NCBI GenBank assembly: GCA_913058335.1
Contig: CAJXPX010000017.1
Span: forward strand, 1-64,000
Origin: an uncultured Hyphomonadaceae bacterium
Lineage (GTDB): Bacteria; Pseudomonadota; Alphaproteobacteria; Caulobacterales; Maricaulaceae
Reading direction: 5' to 3'
Length of the DNA stretch: 64,000 bases
This document shows positions 8,761 through 17,934 of the stretch, one piece after another (position 1 is the first letter of the stretch; every line of letters starts with the position of its first letter). A program made the translations under genes and the position numbers. The notes under the pieces are model-generated. The model saw nothing but the letters and a program-made list of their open reading frames with translations, was not told where the DNA came from and ran no database searches.

Positions 8761-9783
8761 CTATTCATTCCGCGGCAACTGTCTATTCGCAAGTAACTCA
8801 GCGATTTGCACAGTGTTCAGAGCTGCGCCTTTGCGGAGATTGTCGGAAACGACCCACATATTCAGAGTGTTGTCCTGAGTGCTGTCTTCACGAATACGGG
8901 AAACAAAGGTGGCGTATTCTCCGACGCATTCAACGGGAGTAATATACCCACCGTCTTCTTGCTTGTCGAACACCATCATGCCAGGGCTGGTGCGTAGGAG
9001 TTCGCGAGCTTCGTCCGCTGTTATCTCGTCCTCAAATTCTATATTAAGTGATTCTGCATGGCCAACAAATGTTGGGACGCGCACACATGTTGCTGTGACT
9101 TTGACTTTTGGGTCGAGAATTTTCTTCGTCTCAGCCTTCATCTTCCATTCTTCTTTGGTGTCGCCGCCGTCCATAAAGACATCGATATGCGGGATAACGT
9201 TAAAGGCTATTTGCTTAGTAAAATTGACCGGTTCAAACTGGTCATTGGAGTAGATGCCTTTCGTCTGGAGCCAAAGTTCATCCATATTCTTTTTTCCGCC
9301 TCCGGAAACGGATTGGTAAGTCGAAACTACGACGCGTTTGATTTTTGCGCGGTCATGTAAGGGCTTGAGCGCAACGACCATCTGAATTGTTGAGCAATTC
9401 GGATTGGCGATAATCATTTTCTTTTTATATCCGTCCACGGCGTCGGCATTCACTTCTGGCACGACTAACGGTACATCAGGGTCCATGCGCCATGCACTGG
9501 AATTATCTATAACAACGGCTCCGGCAGCGGCAATTTTTGGCGACCATTTTTTGGAAATATCTCCACCTGCGCTCATGAGGGCCATATCGACTTTCTTGAA
9601 ATCAAAAGTTTCGAGGTCAACGCATTTAATATAGCCGTCACCATAAGTCACTTCGCGGCCCACAGAGCGCCGGGACGCCACGGCATAGACCATTTCAATA
9701 TCAAGATCGCTCTCGGACAGAATGGCGAGCATTTCGGTACCTACATTTCCTGTGGCTCCGACGACGGCGATGCGATAACCCAT
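8761..9783 (-). CDS. asd: Aspartate-semialdehyde dehydrogenase
   Basis: Reduces L-aspartyl-4-phosphate with NADPH to aspartate semialdehyde, the branch compound for lysine/diaminopimelate, threonine and methionine. The 340-residue chain has the Rossmann start MGYRIAVVGATGNVGTEML, the catalytic Cys in IIANPNCSTIQMV, and RVPTFVGHAESLNIEFE in the C-terminal domain. The frame is open 29 codons further upstream, but the ATG at 9783, preceded by CAGGAGA, gives the family N-terminus. A perfect 8-bp inverted repeat lies 20 bp upstream. The gene appears to be a single transcription unit with its own terminator. Confidence 0.95.
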   Translation of the reverse strand: MGYRIAVVGATGNVGTEMLAILSESDLDIEMVYAVASRRSVGREVTYGDGYIKCVDLETFDFKKVDMALMSAGGDISKKWSPKIAAAGAVVIDNSSAWRMDPDVPLVVPEVNADAVDGYKKKMIIANPNCSTIQMVVALKPLHDRAKIKRVVVSTYQSVSGGGKKNMDELWLQTKGIYSNDQFEPVNFTKQIAFNVIPHIDVFMDGGDTKEEWKMKAETKKILDPKVKVTATCVRVPTFVGHAESLNIEFEDEITADEARELLRTSPGMMVFDKQEDGGYITPVECVGEYATFVSRIREDSTQDNTLNMWVVSDNLRKGAALNTVQIAELLANRQLPRNE

Positions 9784-9802
9784 GGCTATTCTCCTGTTAA
9801 AA

Positions 9803-9820
9803 GCTTTCAATTTTGAAAGC
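9803..9820. repeat. Inverted repeat in the asd leader
   Basis: GCTTTCAA and TTGAAAGC are perfect inverted arms separated by TT, 19 bases upstream of the asd start. This could be a small hairpin in the leader or a protein-binding operator. No T-tract follows on the minus strand within the leader, so it is unlikely to be a terminator of the gene upstream. Confidence 0.4.
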
Positions 9821-9873
9821 GGTCTTGAAACAAACGGGTGGTCTGTAGGGGAAGCGCCCCTTTGGGGCAAGCC

Positions 9874-10239
9874 CTATCCGCGTTTGCGCATTCGTAAATA
9901 AACGGCGAGCGCAATGAGAGCGACAAACCCAAGACCTACCAATTCCATTTTAGAAAAGGGTCCTAACCACGGCTCGACCCAATCAGTCATGCCTGCGCCG
10001 CCAATTGGGGCCCCGTTGATGGCAATCGCGCCTAATAATATGGCGAGTAGGGCTGTAAAGCCTGCTATAGCAAATATGCCAGCATAAAAGCGTTGGTCGC
10101 CTCTGGCCTGCGCCTGTCGTCGCATCTGGGATTTTTGATAACGCGAGAGACGGCGTTGACGCGGCTCTCGCGGGGGGTGGGCGGGCTGGTCGGATGATTT
10201 CGGAGAAGAGTCATTTGGGGGAGGAGGCGTCTCGGTCAT
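9874..10239 (-). CDS. Small membrane protein of unknown function
   Basis: A 121-residue protein. The first 55 residues are Pro-, Ser- and Arg-rich and hydrophilic (RQRRLSRYQKSQMRRQAQAR). Two hydrophobic segments follow: FYAGIFAIAGFTALLAILLG near residues 52-72 and LVGLGFVALIALAVYL near residues 98-114, ending in the basic tail RMRKRG. The topology is therefore probably two transmembrane helices with a basic cytosolic N-terminus. It lies upstream of asd on the same strand and divergent from the next gene, with only 14 bp to the longest possible start of that gene. No family recognised. Confidence 0.6.
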   Translation of the reverse strand: MTETPPPPNDSSPKSSDQPAHPPREPRQRRLSRYQKSQMRRQAQARGDQRFYAGIFAIAGFTALLAILLGAIAINGAPIGGAGMTDWVEPWLGPFSKMELVGLGFVALIALAVYLRMRKRG

Positions 10240-10289
10240 GACTGTACCTTAACATGGATTTGACCGAATCCTATGGTAAGCCTGAGTTC

Positions 10290-10739
10290 ATGCGCAGATG
10301 GTTTTTGACAATTTTGTTCAGTCTGATTTCTATAGGCGCGGAGGCGGAGGATAATTACCTTCCCGATCCAGAATCCGAGAGTCCGATGAATGAAACCGAA
10401 GTTCGGGAGACTTTCTCCGGTAAAACTCATCGTGGGAGTTATAATTTCAAGATGGATGGCTTGGACGGATTTCACTTTGAAGAGTGGACATCAGAGACGG
10501 GCCAGCTTTTGCATCGAATAGGCAGTCGCGTTGATAAGGGACAATGGAGGCAAAAGGGACACCGGATTTGTTATGAGTACGACTCAGAAGATTTCAGATC
10601 GGCTTGTTTTTCCTTTTATAAACGCGGTAATTGTATTTATCACTTTCAGGAAACAATAGAGGGCACCGACGTGACAGGTTTCACAGCTGTAAGCGTTGTC
10701 AAAGGAGAGGTACCGAGTTGTGAACCCCCCATGTCTTAA
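10290..10739 (+). CDS. Exported protein, first of a tandem paralogous pair (DUF995-like)
   Basis: The ATG at 10290 begins a classic signal peptide (MRRWFLTILFSLISIGAEA); an in-frame ATG at 10254 would add 12 residues before it. The mature part has ETFSGKTHRGSYNF, then KGQWRQKGHRICYEYDS, two conserved Cys positions and the ending VVKGEVPSC. This G-x-W ... C-Y layout resembles DUF995-type periplasmic proteins of unknown function, but that match is by eye. The next gene repeats the same architecture. No catalytic motif is visible. Confidence 0.6.
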   Translation: MRRWFLTILFSLISIGAEAEDNYLPDPESESPMNETEVRETFSGKTHRGSYNFKMDGLDGFHFEEWTSETGQLLHRIGSRVDKGQWRQKGHRICYEYDSEDFRSACFSFYKRGNCIYHFQETIEGTDVTGFTAVSVVKGEVPSCEPPMS

Positions 10740-11220
10740 ATTCGTTGGACCATTGAAACTCGTCACTACTGTTATAGTTTTAGCCGGGATTATGCTGCCC
10801 AGTCTGTCTTGGTCACAAAGTCAGACGACTGATATCCGTCCGCACGCATTGCGACTGGCCGGCGACGAAATAAAAGCCGAGTTTTCTGGGCAAACCCATG
10901 AAGGGGCCTATAATTTTAATGCGGGAGGACAGGCCAGAAACAATTATGTCGAAACCCACCAGAAAGACGGGCGCACGATTTATAAGGAGCAAGGCTTTGC
11001 AAATCGAGGCGTCTGGTTCGTTAGTAATGAAACCCTGTGTTTTGTTTATGATAACGACATGATGGGGGGCGGGTGTTTCCGTGTTTACAAGGTTGAAAAT
11101 TGCTATTATTTTTATAGTGATCAGTTTGAAGAACGGACCGACGAGCTTGACCGCAATTATTGGACCGCGCGGTCAGTTCGACAAGGAGAGGTCCCGAAAT
11201 GTGAGGCCGCGATAAGTTAG
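10720..11220 (+). CDS. Exported protein, second of a tandem paralogous pair (DUF995-like)
   Basis: This paralogue of the preceding gene shares AEFSGQTHEGAYNF, NRGVWFVSNETLCFVYD, GGGCFRVYKVENCYYFY and RQGEVPKC. I place the start at GTG 10720, nine bases after AAAGGAGAGG, both lying inside the 3' end of the first gene (20-bp overlap). The N-terminus up to about residue 32 is a signal peptide (VTTVIVLAGIMLPSLSWSQ). The pair is probably co-translated. Four Cys residues in the mature part could form disulfides in the periplasm. Function unknown. Confidence 0.65.
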   Translation: MNPPCLKFVGPLKLVTTVIVLAGIMLPSLSWSQSQTTDIRPHALRLAGDEIKAEFSGQTHEGAYNFNAGGQARNNYVETHQKDGRTIYKEQGFANRGVWFVSNETLCFVYDNDMMGGGCFRVYKVENCYYFYSDQFEERTDELDRNYWTARSVRQGEVPKCEAAIS

Positions 11221-11230
11221 TTTTAAGCGT

Positions 11231-11923
11231 TTAAATATCTGCCTCCGTGAGGGCGTTCAGCCGTTCAAAGACACGGATGTCGATTTTCATTTCTTCCAAA
11301 TCCTTCTCAATCCGACTTTCCTTTTTACGTAAGCGGCGGATTTCGCCTTCTGAGATGTTGTCTTTTTTCATATTATTACGTGTGCCGATAAGGGCTTCTT
11401 GTCGCCTGCGATAACGATCAACCATCTGATCGCGCTCAGAATAAAGGTCGTAAGAAACGCGGCCTTCTTCATAACCTGCAAAATAGTCGTCATCTTGCAC
11501 AGTGCGGCAAAGCCCGGCTTTGGGTTGGGCAGAAATTCCGTGATTATAACCGGTGTCAAAATTACAATATCCTGTTAGGCCTTGTTCATAGCCGACAAAG
11601 TAATCGCTTTCGGGGAAATCTTGGCATATTGCCTGTACACTATTGCCGTTGGATCCGCGGGTGAATCCGCGGTCATAACCGCAATAAAGCTGAAGTCCTT
11701 GGTCATAACCGCGAAGATAAGCCGACCTGTCCAGACTAACAGAAAATTTTGAACAGCTCGCGTTATACTCAGCAAGGCGAGCTTGGGATTTGCCATTTTC
11801 GCCGTCGCGAAAACCTATATCTTGCCAGCCGCCCGCAAGACATTCTTCTTCTGAAATTGTGGCGCAGGAAGTTATGGCCAGAGAGCCCACTATCAAGCAG
11901 GCTGTCATGATTGAAAATTTCAT
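11231..11923 (-). CDS. DUF2799-like lipoprotein with internal repeats
   Basis: A 230-residue lipoprotein: the N-terminal signal ends in the lipobox ITSC near residue 20. The start of the mature part, WQDIGFRDGENGKSQARL, matches the DUF2799 pattern W-x-x-I-G-x-x-D-G-x-x-G. Three related units follow, each built on YFxGYxxGLxxYC and GxxxG spacing (about residues 68-100, 106-140, 146-160). A charged coiled-coil-like C-terminus follows (EIRRLRKKESRIEKDLEEMK). It is probably anchored to the outer membrane. Function unknown. The gene is convergent with the paralogous pair, 10 bp apart. Confidence 0.7.
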   Translation of the reverse strand: MKFSIMTACLIVGSLAITSCATISEEECLAGGWQDIGFRDGENGKSQARLAEYNASCSKFSVSLDRSAYLRGYDQGLQLYCGYDRGFTRGSNGNSVQAICQDFPESDYFVGYEQGLTGYCNFDTGYNHGISAQPKAGLCRTVQDDDYFAGYEEGRVSYDLYSERDQMVDRYRRRQEALIGTRNNMKKDNISEGEIRRLRKKESRIEKDLEEMKIDIRVFERLNALTEADI

Positions 11924-12069
11924 TGCGTCCCCCTTTATTAATCGGTTCTAACGAAAAGAGGCTGAACGGGCAATGTGTAGTCCGTTCAAATCGAGTTCAT
12001 ATTAAACTCTATGGGGTAATCTTGGGTTCTTTGGAAAAGATAACACCCGTTACACTAAGGACGAAATAA

Positions 12070-15000
12070 CTATTTCTCCCACCAATAGGGTAAACGCTTT
12101 TTGTCGCCAGTTACGACTTCATTCATCGTATCGGCTTCGTATAAACGACCGCCAATCATCACGTGCTCAATCCCGTCCGTATTGCGGATATCTTCAAGTG
12201 GGTCATTTTCTAAAATGACCAGATCTGCGAGCTTGCCTGTTTCCAGTGAGCCAATGTCATCAGAAAATCCGAGATGTTCGGCCGGCTGGATTGTTGCGGC
12301 CGAGAGCGCCTCTAACGGGCTCATTCCGCCTCTGACAAAGCTCCACATTTCCCAATGGGCGGCAAGGCCTTCACGCTGTCCGTGAGCGCCGATACCGACG
12401 AGCACACCTGCGTCTGAGAGTTGCTTCGCCGTTGCCGCTGATGGGGCATCAGAGTAATCTTCAGCAGGCGCTGTAACGATCCGCTTGGCTCGCGCCTGAA
12501 GAGCGGCTGGCGGAACATGTTTTGACAGGATAGGGTGTTCGGAAACATCGCTTTCCTGATAGTAGAACCGTTCACCGCTTGGCCCGCCATACGTCACAAC
12601 GAGAGTTGGGATATAGGCGACATTCGTCTGGCTAAACATCTGGATAACATCGTCATATAGAAATTCTTGCGGGAGATTATGTTCAAGAGATGTATTGCCA
12701 TCTTGAACGATTGCCATGTCCATATGGAAGAGCGAACCGCCTTCGGCGACAACGATCATATTGTTTTCCCGCGCGGCATCGACAACCTGTTGACGCTGTT
12801 CGCGTCGCGGCTGGTTATAGTTCTTCACACCGTGCGCGCCCTGTTTCTTTAAACGAGTAACATGTTCGAGAGCGTCTTCCTCAGACCCAATATTAGCAAA
12901 GAAACCCGGAGCCTTCGCGCCGTAAATGACTTCTCCGGTAGAGTAGATGCGCGGGGCAAGTAATTTACCTGCCCGCTGTAATTCTGACGCCGGAAAAATG
13001 GTGTCAGCACTGCTGGAAGGATCGAAGAGAGTTGTGACGCCTAATGCCAAGGTCGCCACCGTCTCCCAATTTTGCTGCGGGACAAGGTCGCCGACGCCTT
13101 GCGGGCCATGCGCATGAGCATCAATAAAGCCCGGCACAATAGTTTTACCGTTTAATTCAACCGATGTCACGCCGTCTGGAATGACAATATCTTTGCCGAT
13201 TTCTTTAATCCGATCACCTTCAATTAGGATGGTACCGTTTTCAATAATGCCGCCATCTTTATCTGACATTGTAACGATTTTGGCTCCGGTCAAAGCCACA
13301 CTGCCCTGGGGTATATCTTTACGGATTTTGCGCGCGAGAGAGGTAACAGTTTTTGGCCGCTCCGGTTGTTTATCCGCTTGTGGGTCGGCGCTGTAAAGTG
13401 TCGGCCCGACTGTCCAATAAATTTTGCCCGCCTCTGTCCAGCTCGGATATGTCGCGCCGCTATAGCTGAGTTTAGAGACGGGAAGGGCCGTTGCGCTTAT
13501 GCCGCCCTCTACATTTTGAGGGCCGGTTAAGAGAGGCATCGTGTAAAGGTTATAGTTTTCGCGGAAGGCCACAGTCTGCCCGTCAAAAGAAACGTGATAG
13601 CTTTGTGCCATCGTAGAGCTTGTATGCGTACGGGCGTCATGACCGAGCAAGTTAACGCTAACGAGGGCGTTTTTGTCGCCCTCACTTCTCGTCATAAAGA
13701 GACGCAGGTCATCTGAGCCAAAATGTGGCATAGAACCGGATTTGGAAACTCTCACCGCTTCGCCGCCTTCTAAATCCTGAACATAAATGCCTTGGTCTAT
13801 CGACCATTCAGGCGCGGTCAGGTTTCCGCCGCCTTGTTTTTCATAGGTCAGATAATCGCCTTGAGGCGAGAGAGCCGGATTCGTATAATGCCCCGGCTTT
13901 GTCGTGTGAGTAGTGACAGTTCCAGTAGCCAGATCAACAGTATGAACCGCGCCGAGGTCACTGTCATCCCAAGTCGCAAAGACAACCGTCTTCCTATCGC
14001 GAGAAAAACGCGGATGTAATTCTTTGACATCCTCGGGAAGATTAGTCAGCCGCTGTTCTTTCCCGCCGGAAGCCGGTTTTTTGTAAAGCTTACCAAGGCT
14101 TTCAAAAATAACTGTTCTGCCGTTTGGAGAAATCTGAACAAAACGCGGCATATGCGTTGTAAATGTATCTGGAGCGACTTCGACTTTGGGACGGGGGGCG
14201 GTACGAATTTCGCGGGTATCTTTAATACTAAAATCAATATGTTCAATATCGCCGGTCTCGACTGTCAATTTATGAATTTGACCCCGTGCCCAGAAAAAGA
14301 GATCTTTGGAATTCGGGCTCCAATCCATATTTGGATAAACCCCGTGCACCGCCCAGGTTTCCTGCATATCACGATCCAGATGGTCAAAGATTTCACGTTC
14401 CTCGCCGCTTTCCAAATCTTTGACAAAAAGACGTGTTTCGGCGTTTACACGTTTAACAAAAGCCAGATATTTCCCATCAGGTGAAGGAGTCGGGCGAACC
14501 GCGCCACCATATCCGCCCGCCGCGACAGAAATCTCGCCGGTTTCCATGTTATATTCTTTAATCTGGAAAAGCTCGGTGTGAGAATCTTGGGCGTATTCAA
14601 AAATAGGTCCCGGCGTGACATTTTGGCTGTAATATAGGCCGCTCCCGTCTGGAGTAAACATGGGCTCTCCCAGTTCTTTTTGATGCGCTTCGGATGGGCG
14701 TTCAATTAATTGAACGCCTGAACCACCCTTCGTGCTGTAGAGCCAGATTTCCCCAACACCTAGAGAGCGTGAGGTTGTAAAGTGTTTGCGTCCGGCGATA
14801 AAATTCCCGCTTGGATGCCAAGTTGGGTTATTAAGCAAGCGGAAGCTTTCATCGGTCACTTGTGCCTTATCTGAGCCGTCAATATCCATTGTCCAGATGT
14901 TATCTCCGCCTTCGCGGTCAGAAATGAAAGCGAGGCGCTGTCCGTCTGGAGAGAAGCGAGGTTGCATTTCCCACGCCATACCAGAGGCAATGTTGGTCGC

Positions 15001-15258
15001 TTTTCCGCCTGTGATGGGCATGGTGTAAATATCGCCAAGGAGGTCAAACGCAATCATTTCGCCGTCGGGCGAGACATCAAGACTCATCCAAGTGCCCTCG
15101 GTAACATTTATGTCGATCGTTTTCTTTGGCCCTGGAGGGTTCATTACATCCCATTTGGGCTCCTCATGTTTTTTCTCTGTGTCATCAGATTGCGCATAGG
15201 CATAAGAAGACAGCGATAAGGAGGCAATGGAGACGAAAAGGGACGTTTTGAACGACAT
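12070..15258 (-). CDS. Exported TolB-like beta-propeller/amidohydrolase fusion
   Basis: A 1062-residue two-part protein with a signal peptide (cleavage near AYAQ, residue 23). Residues about 60-620 hold repeated PD40/TolB blades such as PRFSPDGQRLAFISDREGGD and VSPDGEMIAFDLLGDIYTMP. Residues about 660-1050 form an amidohydrolase: VPGFIDAHAHGPQGVGD has the HxH metal motif, and GVLVGIGAHGQREGLAAHWE and the C-terminal ENDPLEDIRN are typical. Such fusions are annotated as amidohydrolases of unproven substrate, probably acting on cyclic amides or peptides in the periplasm. The gene appears monocistronic; the next gene upstream on the other side lies over 140 bp away. Confidence 0.8.
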   Translation of the reverse strand: MSFKTSLFVSIASLSLSSYAYAQSDDTEKKHEEPKWDVMNPPGPKKTIDINVTEGTWMSLDVSPDGEMIAFDLLGDIYTMPITGGKATNIASGMAWEMQPRFSPDGQRLAFISDREGGDNIWTMDIDGSDKAQVTDESFRLLNNPTWHPSGNFIAGRKHFTTSRSLGVGEIWLYSTKGGSGVQLIERPSEAHQKELGEPMFTPDGSGLYYSQNVTPGPIFEYAQDSHTELFQIKEYNMETGEISVAAGGYGGAVRPTPSPDGKYLAFVKRVNAETRLFVKDLESGEEREIFDHLDRDMQETWAVHGVYPNMDWSPNSKDLFFWARGQIHKLTVETGDIEHIDFSIKDTREIRTAPRPKVEVAPDTFTTHMPRFVQISPNGRTVIFESLGKLYKKPASGGKEQRLTNLPEDVKELHPRFSRDRKTVVFATWDDSDLGAVHTVDLATGTVTTHTTKPGHYTNPALSPQGDYLTYEKQGGGNLTAPEWSIDQGIYVQDLEGGEAVRVSKSGSMPHFGSDDLRLFMTRSEGDKNALVSVNLLGHDARTHTSSTMAQSYHVSFDGQTVAFRENYNLYTMPLLTGPQNVEGGISATALPVSKLSYSGATYPSWTEAGKIYWTVGPTLYSADPQADKQPERPKTVTSLARKIRKDIPQGSVALTGAKIVTMSDKDGGIIENGTILIEGDRIKEIGKDIVIPDGVTSVELNGKTIVPGFIDAHAHGPQGVGDLVPQQNWETVATLALGVTTLFDPSSSADTIFPASELQRAGKLLAPRIYSTGEVIYGAKAPGFFANIGSEEDALEHVTRLKKQGAHGVKNYNQPRREQRQQVVDAARENNMIVVAEGGSLFHMDMAIVQDGNTSLEHNLPQEFLYDDVIQMFSQTNVAYIPTLVVTYGGPSGERFYYQESDVSEHPILSKHVPPAALQARAKRIVTAPAEDYSDAPSAATAKQLSDAGVLVGIGAHGQREGLAAHWEMWSFVRGGMSPLEALSAATIQPAEHLGFSDDIGSLETGKLADLVILENDPLEDIRNTDGIEHVMIGGRLYEADTMNEVVTGDKKRLPYWWEK

Positions 15259-15474
15259 AAAGGGCCTTTATTTTTATTGAATTGCAGCTAACGATATTTA
15301 AGACGAAAAATCAGACCTTTTCGCCTATTGGGTGAATGAGACTTTAACCTGTCTTTTTGGAGCCAAAACAGTGAACTCCTGAACACCATTGTGTTGAGGG
15401 TCGCTATAAATCGCCCTCAAGGCATTGGCTGTTGGTCTCCTCTTTTACTCTGTGTGAAATGACAGGTATTAAGT

Positions 15475-16851
15475 TTAGAATCGTCCGGCGGCTCCTGGAA
15501 AGACAACGGGAGTCTCGCTGCCGTCTTTAGCAACGGCACTAACTCCGAAGAAATAATTATCAATGACGAGGTTTTCAAACTCCCATTCATTGACCTGTCC
15601 AACAAAACGGGAATGTGTCCATTCCGGTTCTGTCGTTAAGCGCCAATGCACGCGGTAACCCGCTAGGTTTGAAGAATTGGAGGGGGTATTCCATTTAAGC
15701 TTTGCGGAAGGCTCTACGGCTCCAGAGGCTTCTACATTGGCGGGGAAGGGCGGAGCGCCGGCCATTCCGGCCATAGTGATGGCGTTAAGTGCAGTGAGTT
15801 TGGCGGCATAGGTTTCATCAACGCCTTCCATCGTATCGCCATAGGTAATCCCGTCTTCGGTGCGTAGGTCTTGGTGTTGACGGTCATAATGTTCATGTGT
15901 TTCCATTATACGAACACCCGGAATGCCGACCATATTGAACGGGCGGTGATGGCCTCCACGTCCGAAACGGTCCAAACGATATATCATCATAACGTTTAAG
16001 TTCGTCATATATCGATCGGCTTGAGATTTGATGTAGCGCGCAAGATTTCTTGAGGGACTATCGACTTCGCCGCCCGTGAAGCGGCGTGTGCGCGCTTCTT
16101 CTTCAGTTTCGTTCGCGCGTGTGCCTTCCGAAAAAACTCGGGCGGTCGAATTGTCTGTCACGCCGTCCACGCCTGTAACATTTGAAATCATGTCATTGTT
16201 GAGAACGCCTTTAATTTCCCAGCCATTATCTAGCGCGTGCTGCGCGACGATTTTTCCGCCGAATAACCCCTGTTCTTCCCCGGAAAGCCCGGCATAGATG
16301 ATTGAGCCTGCAAATTTCTGTTTGGACAGAATACGGGCTGCTTCAAGGGTTCCAGCCATGCCGGACGCGTTATCATTGGCGCCAGGACTGTCAGAGGTGC
16401 CGTTGAGAGGATCTGAAACGCGGCTATCTATATCGCCACTCATCATAACGTAGCGGTTTGGATCGATACTACCTTTTTGTATAGCAAGGACACTGACGAC
16501 TTCAGTCGGTTCGGGAATCCGACTTTCCCCTTCGATAATGTCCGAGACATACATTACATCTAGGCAGCCGCCGCAATCCGCCGAAATTTTTTCAAACTCG
16601 GCAAAAATCCAGCGCCGCGCAGCGCCTATACCCCTTGTGTTGCTTTCTGTTTCAGACAAGGTGTGACGGGTGCCGAAATCGACTAAAGTCTGTATGTCGG
16701 CGCGGATTCTCTCCGGAGAAGGTGCGGTTGCAATTTCATAAATCCCGTTTACAGCAGACGGCGGCGCCGTGGTCGCGTCGTCCTGGGCCTGAGCCCCAAA
16801 AGCTAGCATTAGCGCAGATGCCCCGAAAAATAGGGATTTAAAAGCTGTCAT
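15475..16851 (-). CDS. Secreted M28 family metallopeptidase with C-terminal fibronectin-like domain
   Basis: A 458-residue exported peptidase with signal peptide ending near FGAQA. The di-zinc core reads VMMSGDIDSRVSD, then SPGANDNASGMAG, GLSGEEQGLFGGK and ETHEHYDRQHQDLRTEDG. The first zinc-ligand position, usually His in GHxDS, is Asp here (GDIDS). After residue about 370 a fibronectin-III-like domain follows (GYRVHWRLTTEPEWTHSR ... NYFFGVSAVAKDGSE). It starts 3 bp after the desaturase stop on the same strand, so the two are co-transcribed. Likely role: trimming peptides outside the cytoplasm. Confidence 0.85.
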   Translation of the reverse strand: MTAFKSLFFGASALMLAFGAQAQDDATTAPPSAVNGIYEIATAPSPERIRADIQTLVDFGTRHTLSETESNTRGIGAARRWIFAEFEKISADCGGCLDVMYVSDIIEGESRIPEPTEVVSVLAIQKGSIDPNRYVMMSGDIDSRVSDPLNGTSDSPGANDNASGMAGTLEAARILSKQKFAGSIIYAGLSGEEQGLFGGKIVAQHALDNGWEIKGVLNNDMISNVTGVDGVTDNSTARVFSEGTRANETEEEARTRRFTGGEVDSPSRNLARYIKSQADRYMTNLNVMMIYRLDRFGRGGHHRPFNMVGIPGVRIMETHEHYDRQHQDLRTEDGITYGDTMEGVDETYAAKLTALNAITMAGMAGAPPFPANVEASGAVEPSAKLKWNTPSNSSNLAGYRVHWRLTTEPEWTHSRFVGQVNEWEFENLVIDNYFFGVSAVAKDGSETPVVFPGAAGRF

Positions 16852-16854
16852 TAA

Positions 16855-17754
16855 TTATCCAGTAGAGGCGAGTTTAAGAACGTTTGTATAAGACGTTTCA
16901 TATTCCATTTTGGGCAGATATCCTGCTTCTTTCATAGCGTTATGAAGCGTTGGTAGGCGGTAACACGGTACATACATATAAGCGTGATGTTCTAGATGGT
17001 AATTGACCCAATAAGGGGCGAGGAATATCCGCGCCGGAAGCGAGGCGTTGGTCGTCCGTGCATAGCGAAATGGATTGCCATCCGTGGCGGTCATAGCATG
17101 TTCGGCGATATTCCGAATGCGTAGGACGGCCATGAACCATGTCATAAGGGGAAAGAGCCAAAGTGCGAAATAAGCCCACCACACCCCGAGACCCGCCAGG
17201 CCTGAGAATAGGATAAGGTTGGTAATGAGAATGGGGGTGCGTGAACTCTTGGCGAACGCATTGGACCCTTCCAGCTCAATGCCTTTGAAACTGGCTAAGC
17301 GTAGGCGCCAAAAGGTTTGACCCGTTAGATCCCGAATAAGTTTTCGCTTTAAGCTAGCTTTACTTGTTGGAAATTTAGCTGAAAGCGGAAGATCCGGATC
17401 AAGCTCCGTTTGTGTATGTTTATGATGTTTCAGGTGGTAGTGACGGTAGGCTTGCATATTTCCGCCATAAGGGGCGGCTAAAAACCAAGTGCCAACAAAT
17501 TCATTCAGAGCCTTTGTCTTGAACAACACACCGTGGGCCGCGTCGTGCATAAGGATAGCCATTCCGTGTTGCCTTGAGCCGATAATAAGAAAGGCTAGAA
17601 TGAAGGTAAGGGGATTTGGTATCAGGACAAAAAGAGCACCAGCAGCGAGGCAGACCGCCCATACGTGAAAGGTAAGCCAAGCCCCCCAGAGGTCAGACCG
17701 TTTTGCAATCGGTCGTATTATATCTTTTGATAAAATCGGCGCAGTAGCTCCCAT
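16855..17754 (-). CDS. Fatty acid desaturase family protein
   Basis: A 299-residue membrane di-iron enzyme. The three His boxes are present: LMHDAAHG (box 1, near residue 70), HYHLKHHKHT (box 2, near residue 106) and NYHLEHHAYMYVP (box 3, near residue 258), with about four hydrophobic segments between. Family members insert double bonds into, or hydroxylate, acyl chains or carotenoid-like substrates. The short length and NYHLEHH form fit the FADS/DesA superfamily, but acyl specificity cannot be read. It is translationally close to the M28 gene downstream (3-bp gap), an unusual pairing. Confidence 0.85.
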   Translation of the reverse strand: MGATAPILSKDIIRPIAKRSDLWGAWLTFHVWAVCLAAGALFVLIPNPLTFILAFLIIGSRQHGMAILMHDAAHGVLFKTKALNEFVGTWFLAAPYGGNMQAYRHYHLKHHKHTQTELDPDLPLSAKFPTSKASLKRKLIRDLTGQTFWRLRLASFKGIELEGSNAFAKSSRTPILITNLILFSGLAGLGVWWAYFALWLFPLMTWFMAVLRIRNIAEHAMTATDGNPFRYARTTNASLPARIFLAPYWVNYHLEHHAYMYVPCYRLPTLHNAMKEAGYLPKMEYETSYTNVLKLASTG

Positions 17755-17934
17755 ATCTTATTTTTGCGCGGCTTCTGGGTTAAGTCAATTGCCAGGTCAC
17801 CCTGCAAACTGTGCTATTCAGGCGTATTTTTTTATGAAAACGCAGCGTGACGCAAAATACTTCCCTGCTCAGGATCGACTGGAAACGCGAGCTACGGCCT
17901 GGATCTGTTATAAATTGCCTAAAACCCAATAAGG

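Noticed and set aside
15394-15420. TTGAGGG/CCCTCAA inverted repeat past the M28 gene as a terminator
   Set aside because: The loop is long and no T-tract follows on the minus strand, so termination is not supported.
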